From the NCBI GenBank assembly GCA_002238925.1, contig MPNH01000047.1:1-41746 (forward strand): a stretch of 41,746 bases of DNA, written 5' to 3'. Numbering within the stretch: the first letter of the stretch is position 1; each line of letters starts with the position of its first letter. Shown in pieces: positions 23,948 through 31,534 of the stretch. This stretch comes from Spirochaetaceae bacterium bin103. Its GTDB lineage: Bacteria > Spirochaetota > Spirochaetia > SZUA-6 > Bin103. A program made the translations under genes and the position numbers. The notes beneath the pieces were generated by a model. That model searched no databases and was not told the DNA's origin. It saw only the letters and a program-made list of their open reading frames with translations.

Positions 23948-24832
23948 ATGATTCCCACCCAACCGTTCGGCTCCACCGGCCACCACAGTACGCTTACCCT
24001 GTTCGGCGGGGCCGCATTCAGCCCCGATTCCACCGCGGCGGAGGCAGACCGCGTCCTTGAACTGCTCCTGCACCACGGCGTCAACCACCTCGACACCGCG
24101 CACAGCTACGGCAGCGGCAACTCCGAGACGTTGATCGGACCGTGGATGGAGCAGCACCGCGACCGCTTCTTCCTGGCCACCAAGACCGGCGAGCGCACCG
24201 CCGAGGGCGCCCGCGCTGAGTTGGAACTGTCGCGCCGCCGGCTGCGCTCCGACACCATCGACCTGATCCAGATGCACAACCTCACCGGCGACGAGGAGTG
24301 GGAAACCGCCATGGGCCCCGGCGGCGCGCTGGAGGAGCTGGTTGCGGCGCGCGAACGGGGCGTCGTGTGCTTCATCGGCGTGACCGGGCACGGCCTGGTG
24401 GCGCCGCGCATGCACCTGCGCAGCCTGCGGCGCTTCCCGTTCGACGCCGTGCTGCTGCCGATGAACTACGTGCTCGCCAGCAACCCCGACTACTACGGCG
24501 ACTTCATGCGCCTCAAGGCGCTGTGCTTCGAGCGCGGCGTGGCGGTGCAGCTCATCAAGGCGGTGGCGCGCCGTCCCTGGGGCGGGCGCGCGCACGGCAG
24601 CGGCCCCTGGTACGAGCCGCTGGATTCACCGCAGGACATTGCCCGCGCGGTGGCCTACGCGCTGAGCTTCGCCCCCGCATTCATCAATACCATGGCCGAC
24701 CTCGACCTCCTGCCGATGGTGCTGGAGGCCGCCGAAGCCCCGGCCCCGCGCCCCTCCGACGCCGAGATGGCCGCCATGCTCGCCGACCAGGCAATGCAGC
24801 CCATCTTCGAGCAACACGCCACCATCCACTGA
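23948..24832 (+). CDS. Aldo/keto reductase
   Basis: A 294-residue NAD(P)H-dependent oxidoreductase of the AKR superfamily. The catalytic tetrad is present: Asp49 (LDTAHSYG), Tyr54, Lys79 (LATKTGE) and His110 (IQMHNL). The barrel strands follow in normal order, and the C-terminal region INTMADLDLL stands where many AKRs carry the cofactor-binding loop. ATG 23948 is chosen because AGGAGG (23939-23944) lies just before it; the in-frame residues upstream are not family-like. Length is normal. It is divergent from the sulfatase, and the two could share a regulatory region. Substrate unknown. Confidence 0.88.
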   Translation: MIPTQPFGSTGHHSTLTLFGGAAFSPDSTAAEADRVLELLLHHGVNHLDTAHSYGSGNSETLIGPWMEQHRDRFFLATKTGERTAEGARAELELSRRRLRSDTIDLIQMHNLTGDEEWETAMGPGGALEELVAARERGVVCFIGVTGHGLVAPRMHLRSLRRFPFDAVLLPMNYVLASNPDYYGDFMRLKALCFERGVAVQLIKAVARRPWGGRAHGSGPWYEPLDSPQDIARAVAYALSFAPAFINTMADLDLLPMVLEAAEAPAPRPSDAEMAAMLADQAMQPIFEQHATIH

Positions 24833-24847
24833 CGTACCGGTTGTGAG

Positions 24848-25066
24848 ATGGGACAGGAACGGAGAGTCGTTCACAGCGATCCTGGCATTCTCGGGGGTGC
24901 CATGGTCTTCGTCGGTACTCGCGTCCCCATTCAAGCCTTGCTGGACTACCTGAAGGCTGGTCGTCCACTGACTGAATTCCTGGACGACTTCCCCACGGTC
25001 AAACGCAACCAGGCGACTGCTCTGCTGGAGCAAGCACAGGAACCTTCACCGTGTTCCGCACACTGA
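24848..25066 (+). CDS. DUF433 family small protein (antitoxin-like)
   Basis: A 72-residue DUF433 protein. The pattern HSDPGILGGAMVFVGTRVPI then LLDYLKAGRPLTEFLDDFP is the standard DUF433 body, a winged-helix-like domain found as antitoxin beside DUF5615/PIN-like toxins. Here no such toxin follows; the next frame is a HicA remnant. It starts 15 nt after the aldo/keto reductase stop. The C-terminal tail (EQAQEPSPCSAH) looks altered relative to the usual ending, which may reflect loss of the downstream partner. Whether it still works is unclear. Confidence 0.8.
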   Translation: MGQERRVVHSDPGILGGAMVFVGTRVPIQALLDYLKAGRPLTEFLDDFPTVKRNQATALLEQAQEPSPCSAH

Positions 25067-25075
25067 CGAATGTAG

Positions 25076-25231
25076 GCGCAACGTCTCAAGCCCCCTGAAG
25101 GCAGCCACATCCTCCTCCTGTACGGCGGCAGTCACCGGACCATCATCAAGGATCGACGAAAGGAGCTTGGTGCCGGGTTGTTGTCTGCCATGATTCGCCA
25201 GCTTGGGTTGCAACGAAGTGACTTCAGGTAG
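25076..25231 (+). pseudogene. HicA toxin remnant
   Basis: An open stretch between two in-frame stops encodes about 51 residues with the HicA C-terminal pattern: EGSHILLLYGG (position of the catalytic His in GSH), RTIIKDRRKELGAGLL, IRQLGLQRSDF. The N-terminal strand-helix of HicA and any start codon are missing (an in-frame TAG lies just upstream at 25073). It ends 20 nt before the HicB-like gene, the normal hicA-hicB spacing. I read it as a decayed toxin gene whose antitoxin persists. Confidence 0.6.
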
Positions 25232-25251
25232 GTTCCGTTAGGGGGAACATC

Positions 25252-25704
25252 ATGCGATTTGTATATCCAGCACGACTGCAGCGCACCGGCCCGGACGAGG
25301 TTGTTGTCTCGTTCCGAGATCTACCGGAGTGCCTTACCTCGGGCGCTGACGAGATTGAGGCCCTGGCGGAAGCCGCCGACGCCCTCGACGTGGCAATTGC
25401 CGGGCGCATCGTCTACCCGCCCGCGAACGGCGACCCGATTCCGGTGCCGAGTGCCCGGCGCGCGGACGAGCATGATGTCGTCGTTCCGGCAGACACCGCC
25501 GCTAAGGCTGCTCTGTTGCTCGCACTTCGAGACAGCGGGCTTTCGCGTAGCGCACTCGCGCGCCGCCTCGGCGTCGACGTCAAGGTGGTGCGCCGCATGC
25601 TCGACCCGCGCCACCGTACCGCCGCCAGCCGGATTGGTGCAGCGCTCCACGAGTTGGGGCGGGAACTGGTCGTAGAGACCCACTTCCCCGAACCGGCCCG
25701 ATAG
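25252..25704 (+). CDS. HicB-like antitoxin with C-terminal HTH
   Basis: A 150-residue antitoxin. The N-terminal half has the partly degenerate RNase H-like HicB fold (VYPARLQRT, VVVSFRDLPECLTSG, EIEALAEAADALDVAI). The C-terminal half is a helix-turn-helix of HicB/XRE type (LRDSGLSRSALARRLGVDVKVVRRML). AGGGGGA precedes the ATG by about 6 nt. The family neutralises HicA and represses its own operon through the HTH. Its HicA partner next door is truncated, so this may now act only as a regulator. It ends 9 nt before the stop of the convergent beta-propeller gene. Confidence 0.85.
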   Translation: MRFVYPARLQRTGPDEVVVSFRDLPECLTSGADEIEALAEAADALDVAIAGRIVYPPANGDPIPVPSARRADEHDVVVPADTAAKAALLLALRDSGLSRSALARRLGVDVKVVRRMLDPRHRTAASRIGAALHELGRELVVETHFPEPAR

Positions 25705-25713
25705 CGTACCCAA

Positions 25714-26655
25714 CTAAACCCGGCGCAGGCGGAGCATCATCTGTTTGTCCATGGGGTCGATCCAGGGGCCGTTGCCCCACAGCACCTGGGTCAGGTAGAT
25801 GTTGCCGTCGGCGTCCACGCCGATGCCGTGCGGCCCGTGCATGACCGGAGCGTCGTGGTAGATGCGCGCCAGGCAGGTGCCGTCCAGCTCGAAGATGGCC
25901 AGGCAGTCACCGAAGCCGCGGATGCCGCGGTTTTCGCCGAAGCCGGCGCCCGCCTCGCCGACGTAGACCAGCTCCCGGTCGCGGCCCGCCGCGGAGATGA
26001 AGAAGCCGTTGGGGCGGTGGACGCCGGTGCGCCACTCGCTCAGGTAGGTGCCGGCGCTGTCGAACACCTGCACCCGGTGGCCCTCGCGGCTAGCGACGTA
26101 GACGTTGCCGGCGCGGTCGGTCTGCACGCTGTGCACGAGGTTGAACTGGCCCGGTCCCTGGCCCGGCTCGCCCCATGAGAACAGGTAGTCGCCGGCGGCG
26201 GAGTACTTGTGCACGCGCGCGTTGCCGTAGCCGTCGGCCACGTACATGTCGCCGGTGGCGGGATCGAAGGCCACCTTGGTAGGGCCGTTGAACGGCTTGC
26301 CGCTGTAGTGCCCGGAGTTGCGGTCCGGCGTGCCCCACACCTGCAGCACTTCGCCGCCGATAGTGCACTTGCGCACGCAGTGGCCGAACGCGTCCACGCA
26401 GTACAGGTGTCCGTCAGGGCCCATGGACAGGCCGTGCGGCACGGTGAACAGGTCGGAGCCCCAACTGGTGATGAAGGTGCCGGCGCGGTCGAACACCATC
26501 ACCGGGTGCTTCCAGCGTGTGAACACGTACACGCGGTCGTGCGCGTCGTCCACCAGCACGTCCGGGGTGTCCTTGATAATCCAGCCGGCGGGCAGCTGCG
26601 CCCACGCCGGCTCCACCTCGTAGGTGAACGCTCCGGATCCGATTCGGTCCGCCAT
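25714..26655 (-). CDS. NHL-repeat beta-propeller protein
   Basis: A 313-residue six-bladed propeller built of NHL repeats: VYVFTRWKHPVMVFDRAG, PHGLSMGPDGHLYCVDAFGH, TKVAFDPATGDMYVADGYGN, VHSVQTDRAGNVYVASREGH and HGIGVDADGNIYLTQ. The fold is shared with peptidyl-glycine amidating lyases and with many bacterial proteins of unknown function. No signal peptide. It is the last gene of a three-gene operon, 19 nt after the dioxygenase gene. In such clusters it may be a lyase or a lactonase-like enzyme, but the catalytic residues cannot be assigned from the sequence alone. Confidence 0.85.
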   Translation of the reverse strand: MADRIGSGAFTYEVEPAWAQLPAGWIIKDTPDVLVDDAHDRVYVFTRWKHPVMVFDRAGTFITSWGSDLFTVPHGLSMGPDGHLYCVDAFGHCVRKCTIGGEVLQVWGTPDRNSGHYSGKPFNGPTKVAFDPATGDMYVADGYGNARVHKYSAAGDYLFSWGEPGQGPGQFNLVHSVQTDRAGNVYVASREGHRVQVFDSAGTYLSEWRTGVHRPNGFFISAAGRDRELVYVGEAGAGFGENRGIRGFGDCLAIFELDGTCLARIYHDAPVMHGPHGIGVDADGNIYLTQVLWGNGPWIDPMDKQMMLRLRRV

Positions 26656-26674
26656 TGTCTCTCCTTCAGGCCGG

Positions 26675-27613
26675 TCAGGCCGGCTGTGCGATTGCGTCGC
26701 GGCGTGCGCGGCTGCTCCGCCTCCACTCCTCCCAGGATGGGGTGGGGCCGGCGCTGAGCACGCGCAACGGCTCGGTGCCGTAGTCGTGCGACTTGGTGTC
26801 CAGGTAGTCGGTGGCCGCGCGCTCCGCGCTACCGGGCGGCGTCGAGGCCGCGGTCGGGTGATAGCGGAAGTCGTGGCTCCAGCGCACCCGGTCGCTGCCG
26901 TTCACCTTGCTCGCGTGCAGCGTCAGGTTGGTCAGAAACACCACGTCGCCGGCCTGCATCGGCAGCGGGGTAGGGGTGCCCCGCCGCTCCACGTCTTCCG
27001 GAATCAGCACGTGGCCGGTTGCGGCCGAGCGGGCGCCGGACAGGAACCCCCACCGGTGGCTGCCGGGAATGACCCACAGGCAGCCGTTGCCGGTGTCGAC
27101 GTCCACCAGCGGCATCCAGGTGGTGACTACCCGCATGTGCTCGGTGGTGGCCTCGAAGCGGCCGGTCTTGTGCTCGTTGTAGTAGTGGCTGTCCTGGTGC
27201 CACGGGAACGCGGTCTGGGAGTCTTCCGGCAGCTTGACCCGAATCACCGAGATGCCGTGCAGGGTCACCTCCGGCCCGATGATCACCCGCAACACGTCCT
27301 TGATGGCGGGGTGGGTGTAGAGGTCGTACAGCGCCCGGTTGCACAGGTCGGCAACGGCGAACAGCGGCTTGCGCCCCTGCTGCTCCTGCTCCCGGCCCGA
27401 CAGCTCCTCGTGGATGGCGGCATAGCGGCGGCCAAACGGCTCGTGCTCGTGCAGCGTTGCCAGGTCGCCGTCCGCGTGCCGTTCGCGGGCGTACGCGTCC
27501 ACCCGCTCGCTGATGAAGGCGCGCACCGGGTCCAGGTGCTCGGCGCCGAGCGCCCCGCGCACCACCAGGTACCCGTCACGGCGCCACGCGGCCGCGCGCT
27601 GCTCGTCGGTCAT
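26675..27613 (-). CDS. Phytanoyl-CoA dioxygenase family (PhyH) protein
   Basis: A 312-residue Fe(II)/2-oxoglutarate-dependent oxygenase. The metal site is visible: His139-x-Asp141 in FPWHQDSHYY, and His233 in LTLHASKVNGSDRVRW, with an Arg a few residues on that would bind 2-oxoglutarate. GNGCLWVIPGSHRWG is the usual PhyH core between them. Family members hydroxylate very varied small molecules, and phytanoyl-CoA itself is unlikely here. It begins 9 nt after the aldolase stop and ends 19 nt before the propeller gene, so the three are one operon. Confidence 0.9.
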   Translation of the reverse strand: MTDEQRAAAWRRDGYLVVRGALGAEHLDPVRAFISERVDAYARERHADGDLATLHEHEPFGRRYAAIHEELSGREQEQQGRKPLFAVADLCNRALYDLYTHPAIKDVLRVIIGPEVTLHGISVIRVKLPEDSQTAFPWHQDSHYYNEHKTGRFEATTEHMRVVTTWMPLVDVDTGNGCLWVIPGSHRWGFLSGARSAATGHVLIPEDVERRGTPTPLPMQAGDVVFLTNLTLHASKVNGSDRVRWSHDFRYHPTAASTPPGSAERAATDYLDTKSHDYGTEPLRVLSAGPTPSWEEWRRSSRARRDAIAQPA

Positions 27614-27622
27614 GGCGCCGCG

Positions 27623-28369
27623 CTACCAGCCGAGCTTGGTGTGCCGCCCGTGCTGCTGCAGCAGGTCGGCTATCGCATCCCTGGTCAGGTCGAACGGCGA
27701 GATGCTCGCCGCCACCTCGCCGAACATCCGCTTGCCGGCGGCGTGCAGCTTCGCTTTGATCTTGTCGTAGGTCTCCGCCACGCGCGGGTGCTGCGGTTCG
27801 CCCGGCAGGCCCAGGCTCTGCGCCATGTCCTCGGCTCCGGCGCCGAAGTAGTCGATGCCGTCCACCGCGAGAATATCGTCGATGTTCTCCAGGGACACGA
27901 TACTTTCCAGTTGCGGCACGATAATCGTGTTGGCGTTGACCTCCTGGAACAGGCGCACGTGGTCGCCGCCCACCTGGCCGTGCATGGTGGCGATGCTGGT
28001 CGCGCTGCGCAGGCCGAGCGGTGCGAAGAAGCTGTACTTGACCAGGTCCCTGGCCTCCTGGCCGGTGAGCAGGTTGGGAATCGTGATCACCCGCACGCCG
28101 CGGTCCAGGTAGCTCAGGATGGTGCTCTCCGCGCCGTCCGGGATGCGCGTGGACACGGTCATACCGTAGGGGTCGGCGATGCGGCACATCGCCCCCATCT
28201 CGGCCGGCGTCCAGGTATCGTGCTGGGCGTCGAAGCTCACGAAGTCCAGCCCGCACCGCCCGGCCAGCTCCACCAGTTGCCCGGACGGCTCTCTGAGCGT
28301 CAGCCCGAGCGCCGTCTCACCGCGCTGAATGCACTGCAGAATCTTGTTGGGAACCATAGTCGCCGCCAT
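27623..28369 (-). CDS. HpcH/HpaI family aldolase
   Basis: A 248-residue class II aldolase of the HpcH/HpaI family, which splits 2-oxo-4-hydroxy acids into pyruvate and an aldehyde, or does the reverse. Metal ligands are Glu155 (VPQLES) and Asp181 (GAGAEDMAQS); the base His50 lies in FDAQHDTWTP and the substrate Arg75 in VSTRIPDG. An ATG four codons later (28357) is also possible; GGGAGGGG lies upstream of the first. It leads the operon with the PhyH oxygenase and the propeller protein. The set suggests catabolism of an oxidised organic acid, but the substrate is unknown. Confidence 0.9.
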   Translation of the reverse strand: MAATMVPNKILQCIQRGETALGLTLREPSGQLVELAGRCGLDFVSFDAQHDTWTPAEMGAMCRIADPYGMTVSTRIPDGAESTILSYLDRGVRVITIPNLLTGQEARDLVKYSFFAPLGLRSATSIATMHGQVGGDHVRLFQEVNANTIIVPQLESIVSLENIDDILAVDGIDYFGAGAEDMAQSLGLPGEPQHPRVAETYDKIKAKLHAAGKRMFGEVAASISPFDLTRDAIADLLQQHGRHTKLGW

Positions 28370-28467
28370 TCATTGAGCACCCCTCCCACCCTGTCAACCG
28401 CCGCCCAGCTAACGCAACAGCACTTCCGACACAGCGGCCCACGTGGTAGATTGCAATCACCTGATCC

Positions 28468-28677
28468 ATGCACACCTACACTGCAGTCGTCGAGCGATGC
28501 CCCGAAACCGGTTTCTACGTTGGCTACGTCCCCGGATTCCCCGGCGCGCACAGCCAAGGCGAAACGCTCGAAGAACTCTCCGAGAACCTCAAGGAGGTTA
28601 TTGCCATGCTCCTCGACGACGGGGAACCGGTCATGGAGGCCGAGTACATCGGCACCCAAACCATCGTCGTCACCTGA
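28468..28677 (+). CDS. HicB-type antitoxin
   Basis: A 69-residue HicB-like protein of the short UPF0150 form: YTAVVERCPETGFYVGYVPGFPGAHSQGETLEELSENLKEVIAMLL. It has the RNase H-like N-terminal fold but no C-terminal DNA-binding domain. It lies 8 nt upstream of an intact hicA, giving the hicB-hicA order. No strong ribosome site is seen before the ATG. It should bind and silence the HicA next door. Divergent from the aldolase operon across 98 bp. Confidence 0.88.
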   Translation: MHTYTAVVERCPETGFYVGYVPGFPGAHSQGETLEELSENLKEVIAMLLDDGEPVMEAEYIGTQTIVVT

Positions 28678-28685
28678 GCCGGCGC

Positions 28686-28907
28686 ATGCCGCCCGTCCTC
28701 AAGCCCCGCGAAGTGATCGCCATCCTCGTCGCATTGGGATTTGACGAGGTGCGGCAGCGTGGTTCGCACAAACAGTTTCGGCATGCAGATGGACGCGCCA
28801 CTACTGTCCCATTCCACCGCGGGCGCGACATTTCACCCATTCTCTTGCACCGAATCGCCCGAGACATCGGCCTGACCGTCACACAGTTCATACAGCACCG
28901 CCGATAG
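28686..28907 (+). CDS. HicA-type mRNA interferase toxin
   Basis: A 73-residue HicA toxin, a dsRBD-fold ribonuclease that cuts mRNA. LKPREVIAILVALGFDEVRQRGSHKQFRH carries the catalytic His in the GSH motif; TTVPFHRGRDISPILLHRIARDIGL completes the fold. The ATG at 28686 gives normal family length; the frame is open upstream across hicB, but those residues are its antisense-like shadow. The partner antitoxin lies directly upstream. Appears intact. Confidence 0.88.
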   Translation: MPPVLKPREVIAILVALGFDEVRQRGSHKQFRHADGRATTVPFHRGRDISPILLHRIARDIGLTVTQFIQHRR

Positions 28908-28909
28908 GA

Positions 28910-29161
28910 ATGAGCCGCGATCGTCGTGGCTTGGTACAATCGAACGCGATTAGGGTCGTCATGGATGCGGACTGCTTCATCAAGCTGACCGAGCAGTATC
29001 GGGCGGGACGACGCACCCTGCGTGATGTTGCGCACCGCCTGGATCTGTCACTGAGCGACACGCTCGAAATGTTTCAGCGTCTCGGCATTACCGGCAACAC
29101 CGGTGCCGACGACACGCTTGCGTCCTTCCGCTCCACATCGAAACCAACTGGCCGTATGTGA
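28910..29161 (+). CDS. Small hypothetical protein, antitoxin-like HTH
   Basis: An 83-residue protein starting 2 nt after the hicA stop. The middle (KLTEQYRAGRRTLRDVAHRLDLSLSDTLEMFQRLGI) resembles the helix-turn-helix of UPF0175-like antitoxins, and the segment ADDTLASFRS fits their tail. The residues before it (VVMDADCFIKLTE) instead look like the first strand of a PIN toxin. The ATG at 28910 and one at 28961 are both possible. It may be a chimera or remnant of a toxin-antitoxin pair; function unknown. Confidence 0.5.
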   Translation: MSRDRRGLVQSNAIRVVMDADCFIKLTEQYRAGRRTLRDVAHRLDLSLSDTLEMFQRLGITGNTGADDTLASFRSTSKPTGRM

Positions 29162-29519
29162 CCCTGAGGCGAGCGCGATGGTGTTCCTGGCGCAGCGCGG
29201 GGGCGTTCATTTCCTGCGGGCCGTGGCACTGCATCGCCCACGCAGCCCGCGGCGCAGCAGATGGTCCGCACCGGCGCACTCGGCGACATCAAGATGATCA
29301 GCGTACTCATGACCAACCACTGCCTCGGCATTCACCGCGGGCTGCCTTGGGACCGGGACGCCGACCCCCACGTACCTGTGCCCGGTGAACGCACCTTTGA
29401 AGTGCGCGTGTTCGGCACTGACTTTCGAATCGTTCCGTCGCATCCGTGCGCAACCGGAATGTCGCCAACGACGACTCCACCACATTAGTGGTGCTGCGAG
29501 TGGATACGGGCGCACCCGA
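29162..29519. other. Intergenic stretch with decayed coding sequence
   Basis: No convincing intact gene is seen in these 358 bases. The only recognisable signal is an oxidoreductase-like fragment at 29240-29350, listed separately. No repeat, tRNA or strong hairpin was noticed. Confidence 0.5.
29240..29350 (+). pseudogene. Possible Gfo/Idh/MocA oxidoreductase remnant
   Basis: In this frame the translation reads TQPAAQQMVRTGALGDIKMI followed by SVLMTNHCLGIHRG. The core (QMVRTGALGDIKMI) matches the helix-strand after the Rossmann domain of Gfo/Idh/MocA dehydrogenases, where a phrase like LVRSGALGKI is typical. Nothing before or after continues the family, so at most about 35 codons survive. The match is short and could be chance. 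Confidence 0.35.
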
Positions 29520-30668
29520 TCATGGCTCGAAAGAGTAGAACAACTGATGAAGAATCAGAATACTAATGACTGAAGACTTCAAATCGAACTTGTCGGGGGG
29601 TGCTTCACCGTGAGAAACGCTATGACGGGATACAGGGATATCTGCGTCATCTGGATTGAAAGTCCGAAAATAGACGCAATTTAGATATGCTTCAAACCGC
29701 TCCGGCAACACAAGCGACTGTAAATCAGGGTCGTCGCGCTTAGTGGCCACCGCTGATGAAGCTAAGTATCTTGGTAGCGATTTTTGTTGCTCAGGGTGCC
29801 GGCTCCTATGATATGTACGCAAGATCCCCTCAATTCTCGGATATAGTAGACCGGTACAACTGATATAGTCGCCGTTCAGAAATCGATCAATTGCAGTCTC
29901 TACAATGCTGAGATGTGGTGCGAAGGCATCTTGCTTCCGCCAAGTAGAAAGCATCTCCGGAGCTTTACGCTTCACTTCTGCGGCGATCTCTACAAGCAAG
30001 TCATCTACGCTCCAGTTCTCCTGAACATGCATGATCATCTTGGCAATTAGGGAGTGCGGCAATCCGATAAAGAGAAACCACTGTGCAGCAAACAGTGTCG
30101 TCCAATCAGCATCCGAGATCAGGAATCTCTCCTGAAACAGTACCTGTGCATATACGCCGCCCAACACCTTCGCAAGGTCATACTTACGGTGCTCCTGTCC
30201 GCTGCGAGCGAGAGGCCCAAAATCGTAATATAATCCCCGTCTCCAACCAATGGAGAAGACCAGGAGCATTCCTGCATCGTTTGGAATCTCTACCTTGTCG
30301 AATTCCAATCGCTGAATGTCGGAGATGACATCCATTGAGACTGGTTGGCCAGCTTTTACCGCTGTGTTCACCCTGGTCGTCATTATGGCATTGATTTCAT
30401 TGACGTAGATGTGTGTAGTACCGGAGGGCGAAATCACTACCAAGAGCGTGTCTACCTGTGAGGGGCGATGTTCGTGCGGCAGCTTCGATAGTATTTCAGT
30501 GGGGAATTGTTCAAGCAGTCGAACAAACATGTGGCCATCCGCGGTTGATGCGAATCCTCGGGTGGATACGAGAACCCTATCTCCCGGCTCCGTCGCCTTT
30601 TTCGATTCTGCGACGTACCCGGCGGGCAGACTTGTACCAAGCTCGATCACATACACTATGCTTTCCAT
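29520..30668 (-). CDS. Hypothetical protein with C-terminal HEPN-like motif
   Basis: A 382-residue protein of visibly lower GC content than its neighbours, not recognised by name. Near the C-terminus SRHSVSHGEA has the R-x4-H form of HEPN ribonucleases, followed by a hydrophobic helix (SSVISILILHQLFYSF), as in large HEPN-family proteins with an NRHAxxHG-like signature. The region LLYPRIEGILRTYHR earlier also fits the helical part of that family. The first about 170 residues look beta-rich and mixed (LLVVISPSGTTHIYVNEI). ATG 30668 (MESIVYV) is preferred; an ATG one codon earlier and an upstream frame extension exist. Its composition suggests recent acquisition. A role in phage defence or stress is a guess. 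Confidence 0.65.
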   Translation of the reverse strand: MESIVYVIELGTSLPAGYVAESKKATEPGDRVLVSTRGFASTADGHMFVRLLEQFPTEILSKLPHEHRPSQVDTLLVVISPSGTTHIYVNEINAIMTTRVNTAVKAGQPVSMDVISDIQRLEFDKVEIPNDAGMLLVFSIGWRRGLYYDFGPLARSGQEHRKYDLAKVLGGVYAQVLFQERFLISDADWTTLFAAQWFLFIGLPHSLIAKMIMHVQENWSVDDLLVEIAAEVKRKAPEMLSTWRKQDAFAPHLSIVETAIDRFLNGDYISCTGLLYPRIEGILRTYHRSRHPEQQKSLPRYLASSAVATKRDDPDLQSLVLPERFEAYLNCVYFRTFNPDDADIPVSRHSVSHGEAPPDKFDLKSSVISILILHQLFYSFEP

Positions 30669-30693
30669 CATAACGCAGACACACGTCCCAGCG

Positions 30694-31083
30694 TCAACCG
30701 ATAGTGGACCAGCCGAATCGTTCAAACCTACTAATCATCGGTCGGCCGGACCACGACTTGTCATAGGAGTGAAGCGATGGATCATGGAAACTCTTCATTG
30801 ATAGAGAGTTCTGGCTCCGGTCTGGACTAATCGAAAGGGAGAAGGGTGCCGTTCTGGCGGGTACGTCCGCCGGCCAACCCGTGGCACGTGCCGACACAAT
30901 TCCGAGGTTGCGGCCTTGCAGGCACCTATCAAGCGTTTCCAATCGGTCCAAGGAACTCAAATGGCACTGCCGTCTCCGGGCTGCGGCGGAGGCTTGGCGC
31001 AACAGATCACTCACATGGTCAGGAGTCACCAGATCGGGCAAAAAGAAGTGCGCCTGGTAGCGTCCCGTGCCGATGTCGGCCAT
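30694..31083 (-). CDS. Doubtful small ORF in a poorly coding region
   Basis: A 129-residue frame with a good ribosome site (GAGG 8 nt before the ATG at 31083) and a plausible beginning (MADIGTGRYQAHFFLPDLVTP). The second half is low in complexity and rich in Ser, Arg and Pro, unlike a folded domain. It may be the 5' end of a gene whose remainder was lost or frameshifted. No family recognised. The rest of the 660-base stretch between the HEPN-like gene and the small gene at 31333 holds only this and the methylase fragment. Confidence 0.25.
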   Translation of the reverse strand: MADIGTGRYQAHFFLPDLVTPDHVSDLLRQASAAARRRQCHLSSLDRLETLDRCLQGRNLGIVSARATGWPADVPARTAPFSLSISPDRSQNSLSMKSFHDPSLHSYDKSWSGRPMISRFERFGWSTIG

Positions 31084-31210
31084 GGTGTGCACCTCTTGTT
31101 CTTCGCTTTCGGCCAATGGGCGATGAGCCGCACTACTCGTGAGCGCAAGGCATCCTGGAGCCCCCGGGAGAACGTGGTCAGAAGGACGAGGACCGGCGAA
31201 CACGTTGTGC

Positions 31211-31327
31211 TCATCGGTCCGATGGACCTCTGCTTATGCTACCGAGCTTGCTAAACTCGGAGGCGCAGGCGATCAGGATGTTGAAGTTGGCGTCGATGGC
31301 CCGCGCAGGGAGGATCGAATCGATCAT
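31211..31327 (-). pseudogene. Duplicated fragment of the mod methyltransferase
   Basis: A 38-codon frame contains ANFNILIACASEFSKLGSI, which matches the downstream part of the nearby Mod protein (ADYDVLIACA then SEFSKLGRV) with seven Mod residues (FSYDAHA) missing. The match also holds at base level (GATCGCCTGCGC; CTCCGAGTT-AGCAAGCTCGG). It is on the same strand, about 0.2 kb beyond the end of mod. It is either the scar of a duplication or the remains of a second methylase gene. Not expected to make a working protein. Confidence 0.65.
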
Positions 31328-31332
31328 ACACG

Positions 31333-31524
31333 TTAGGTTTCTCGTTCGTGTGATCGGAGGTGTTCAGCCGGATCTATTCGACGGGCGGGGTAGGTTACGT
31401 ACTTTCTCCCGGAGTTGGCTTGTTGTTTCCGTAGTTGACGGAATATCTCATTGAGGTCGTATCCACACTGGGCTGCCAGTTGGTCCTTAATGGCGCGAAC
31501 TTCAGCCACGATTGGGTCATTCAT
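31333..31524 (-). CDS. Small conserved-looking hypothetical protein after mod
   Basis: A 63-residue protein, MNDPIVAEVRAIKDQLAAQ onward, with a helix-rich body (GYDLNEIFRQLRKQQANSG) and a basic tail. Many similar short proteins that start with xDPIVxEVR occur beside toxin-antitoxin and mobile genes; their function is unknown. It starts 10 nt after the mod stop and is probably the last gene of the restriction-modification operon. Could be an antitoxin whose toxin is absent. Confidence 0.7.
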   Translation of the reverse strand: MNDPIVAEVRAIKDQLAAQCGYDLNEIFRQLRKQQANSGRKYVTYPARRIDPAEHLRSHERET

Positions 31525-31534
31525 CGGTCCATCC

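Noticed and set aside
26624..28744. A plus-strand frame of 706 codons
   Set aside because: Antisense to the aldolase-PhyH-propeller operon, then running across hicB out of frame.
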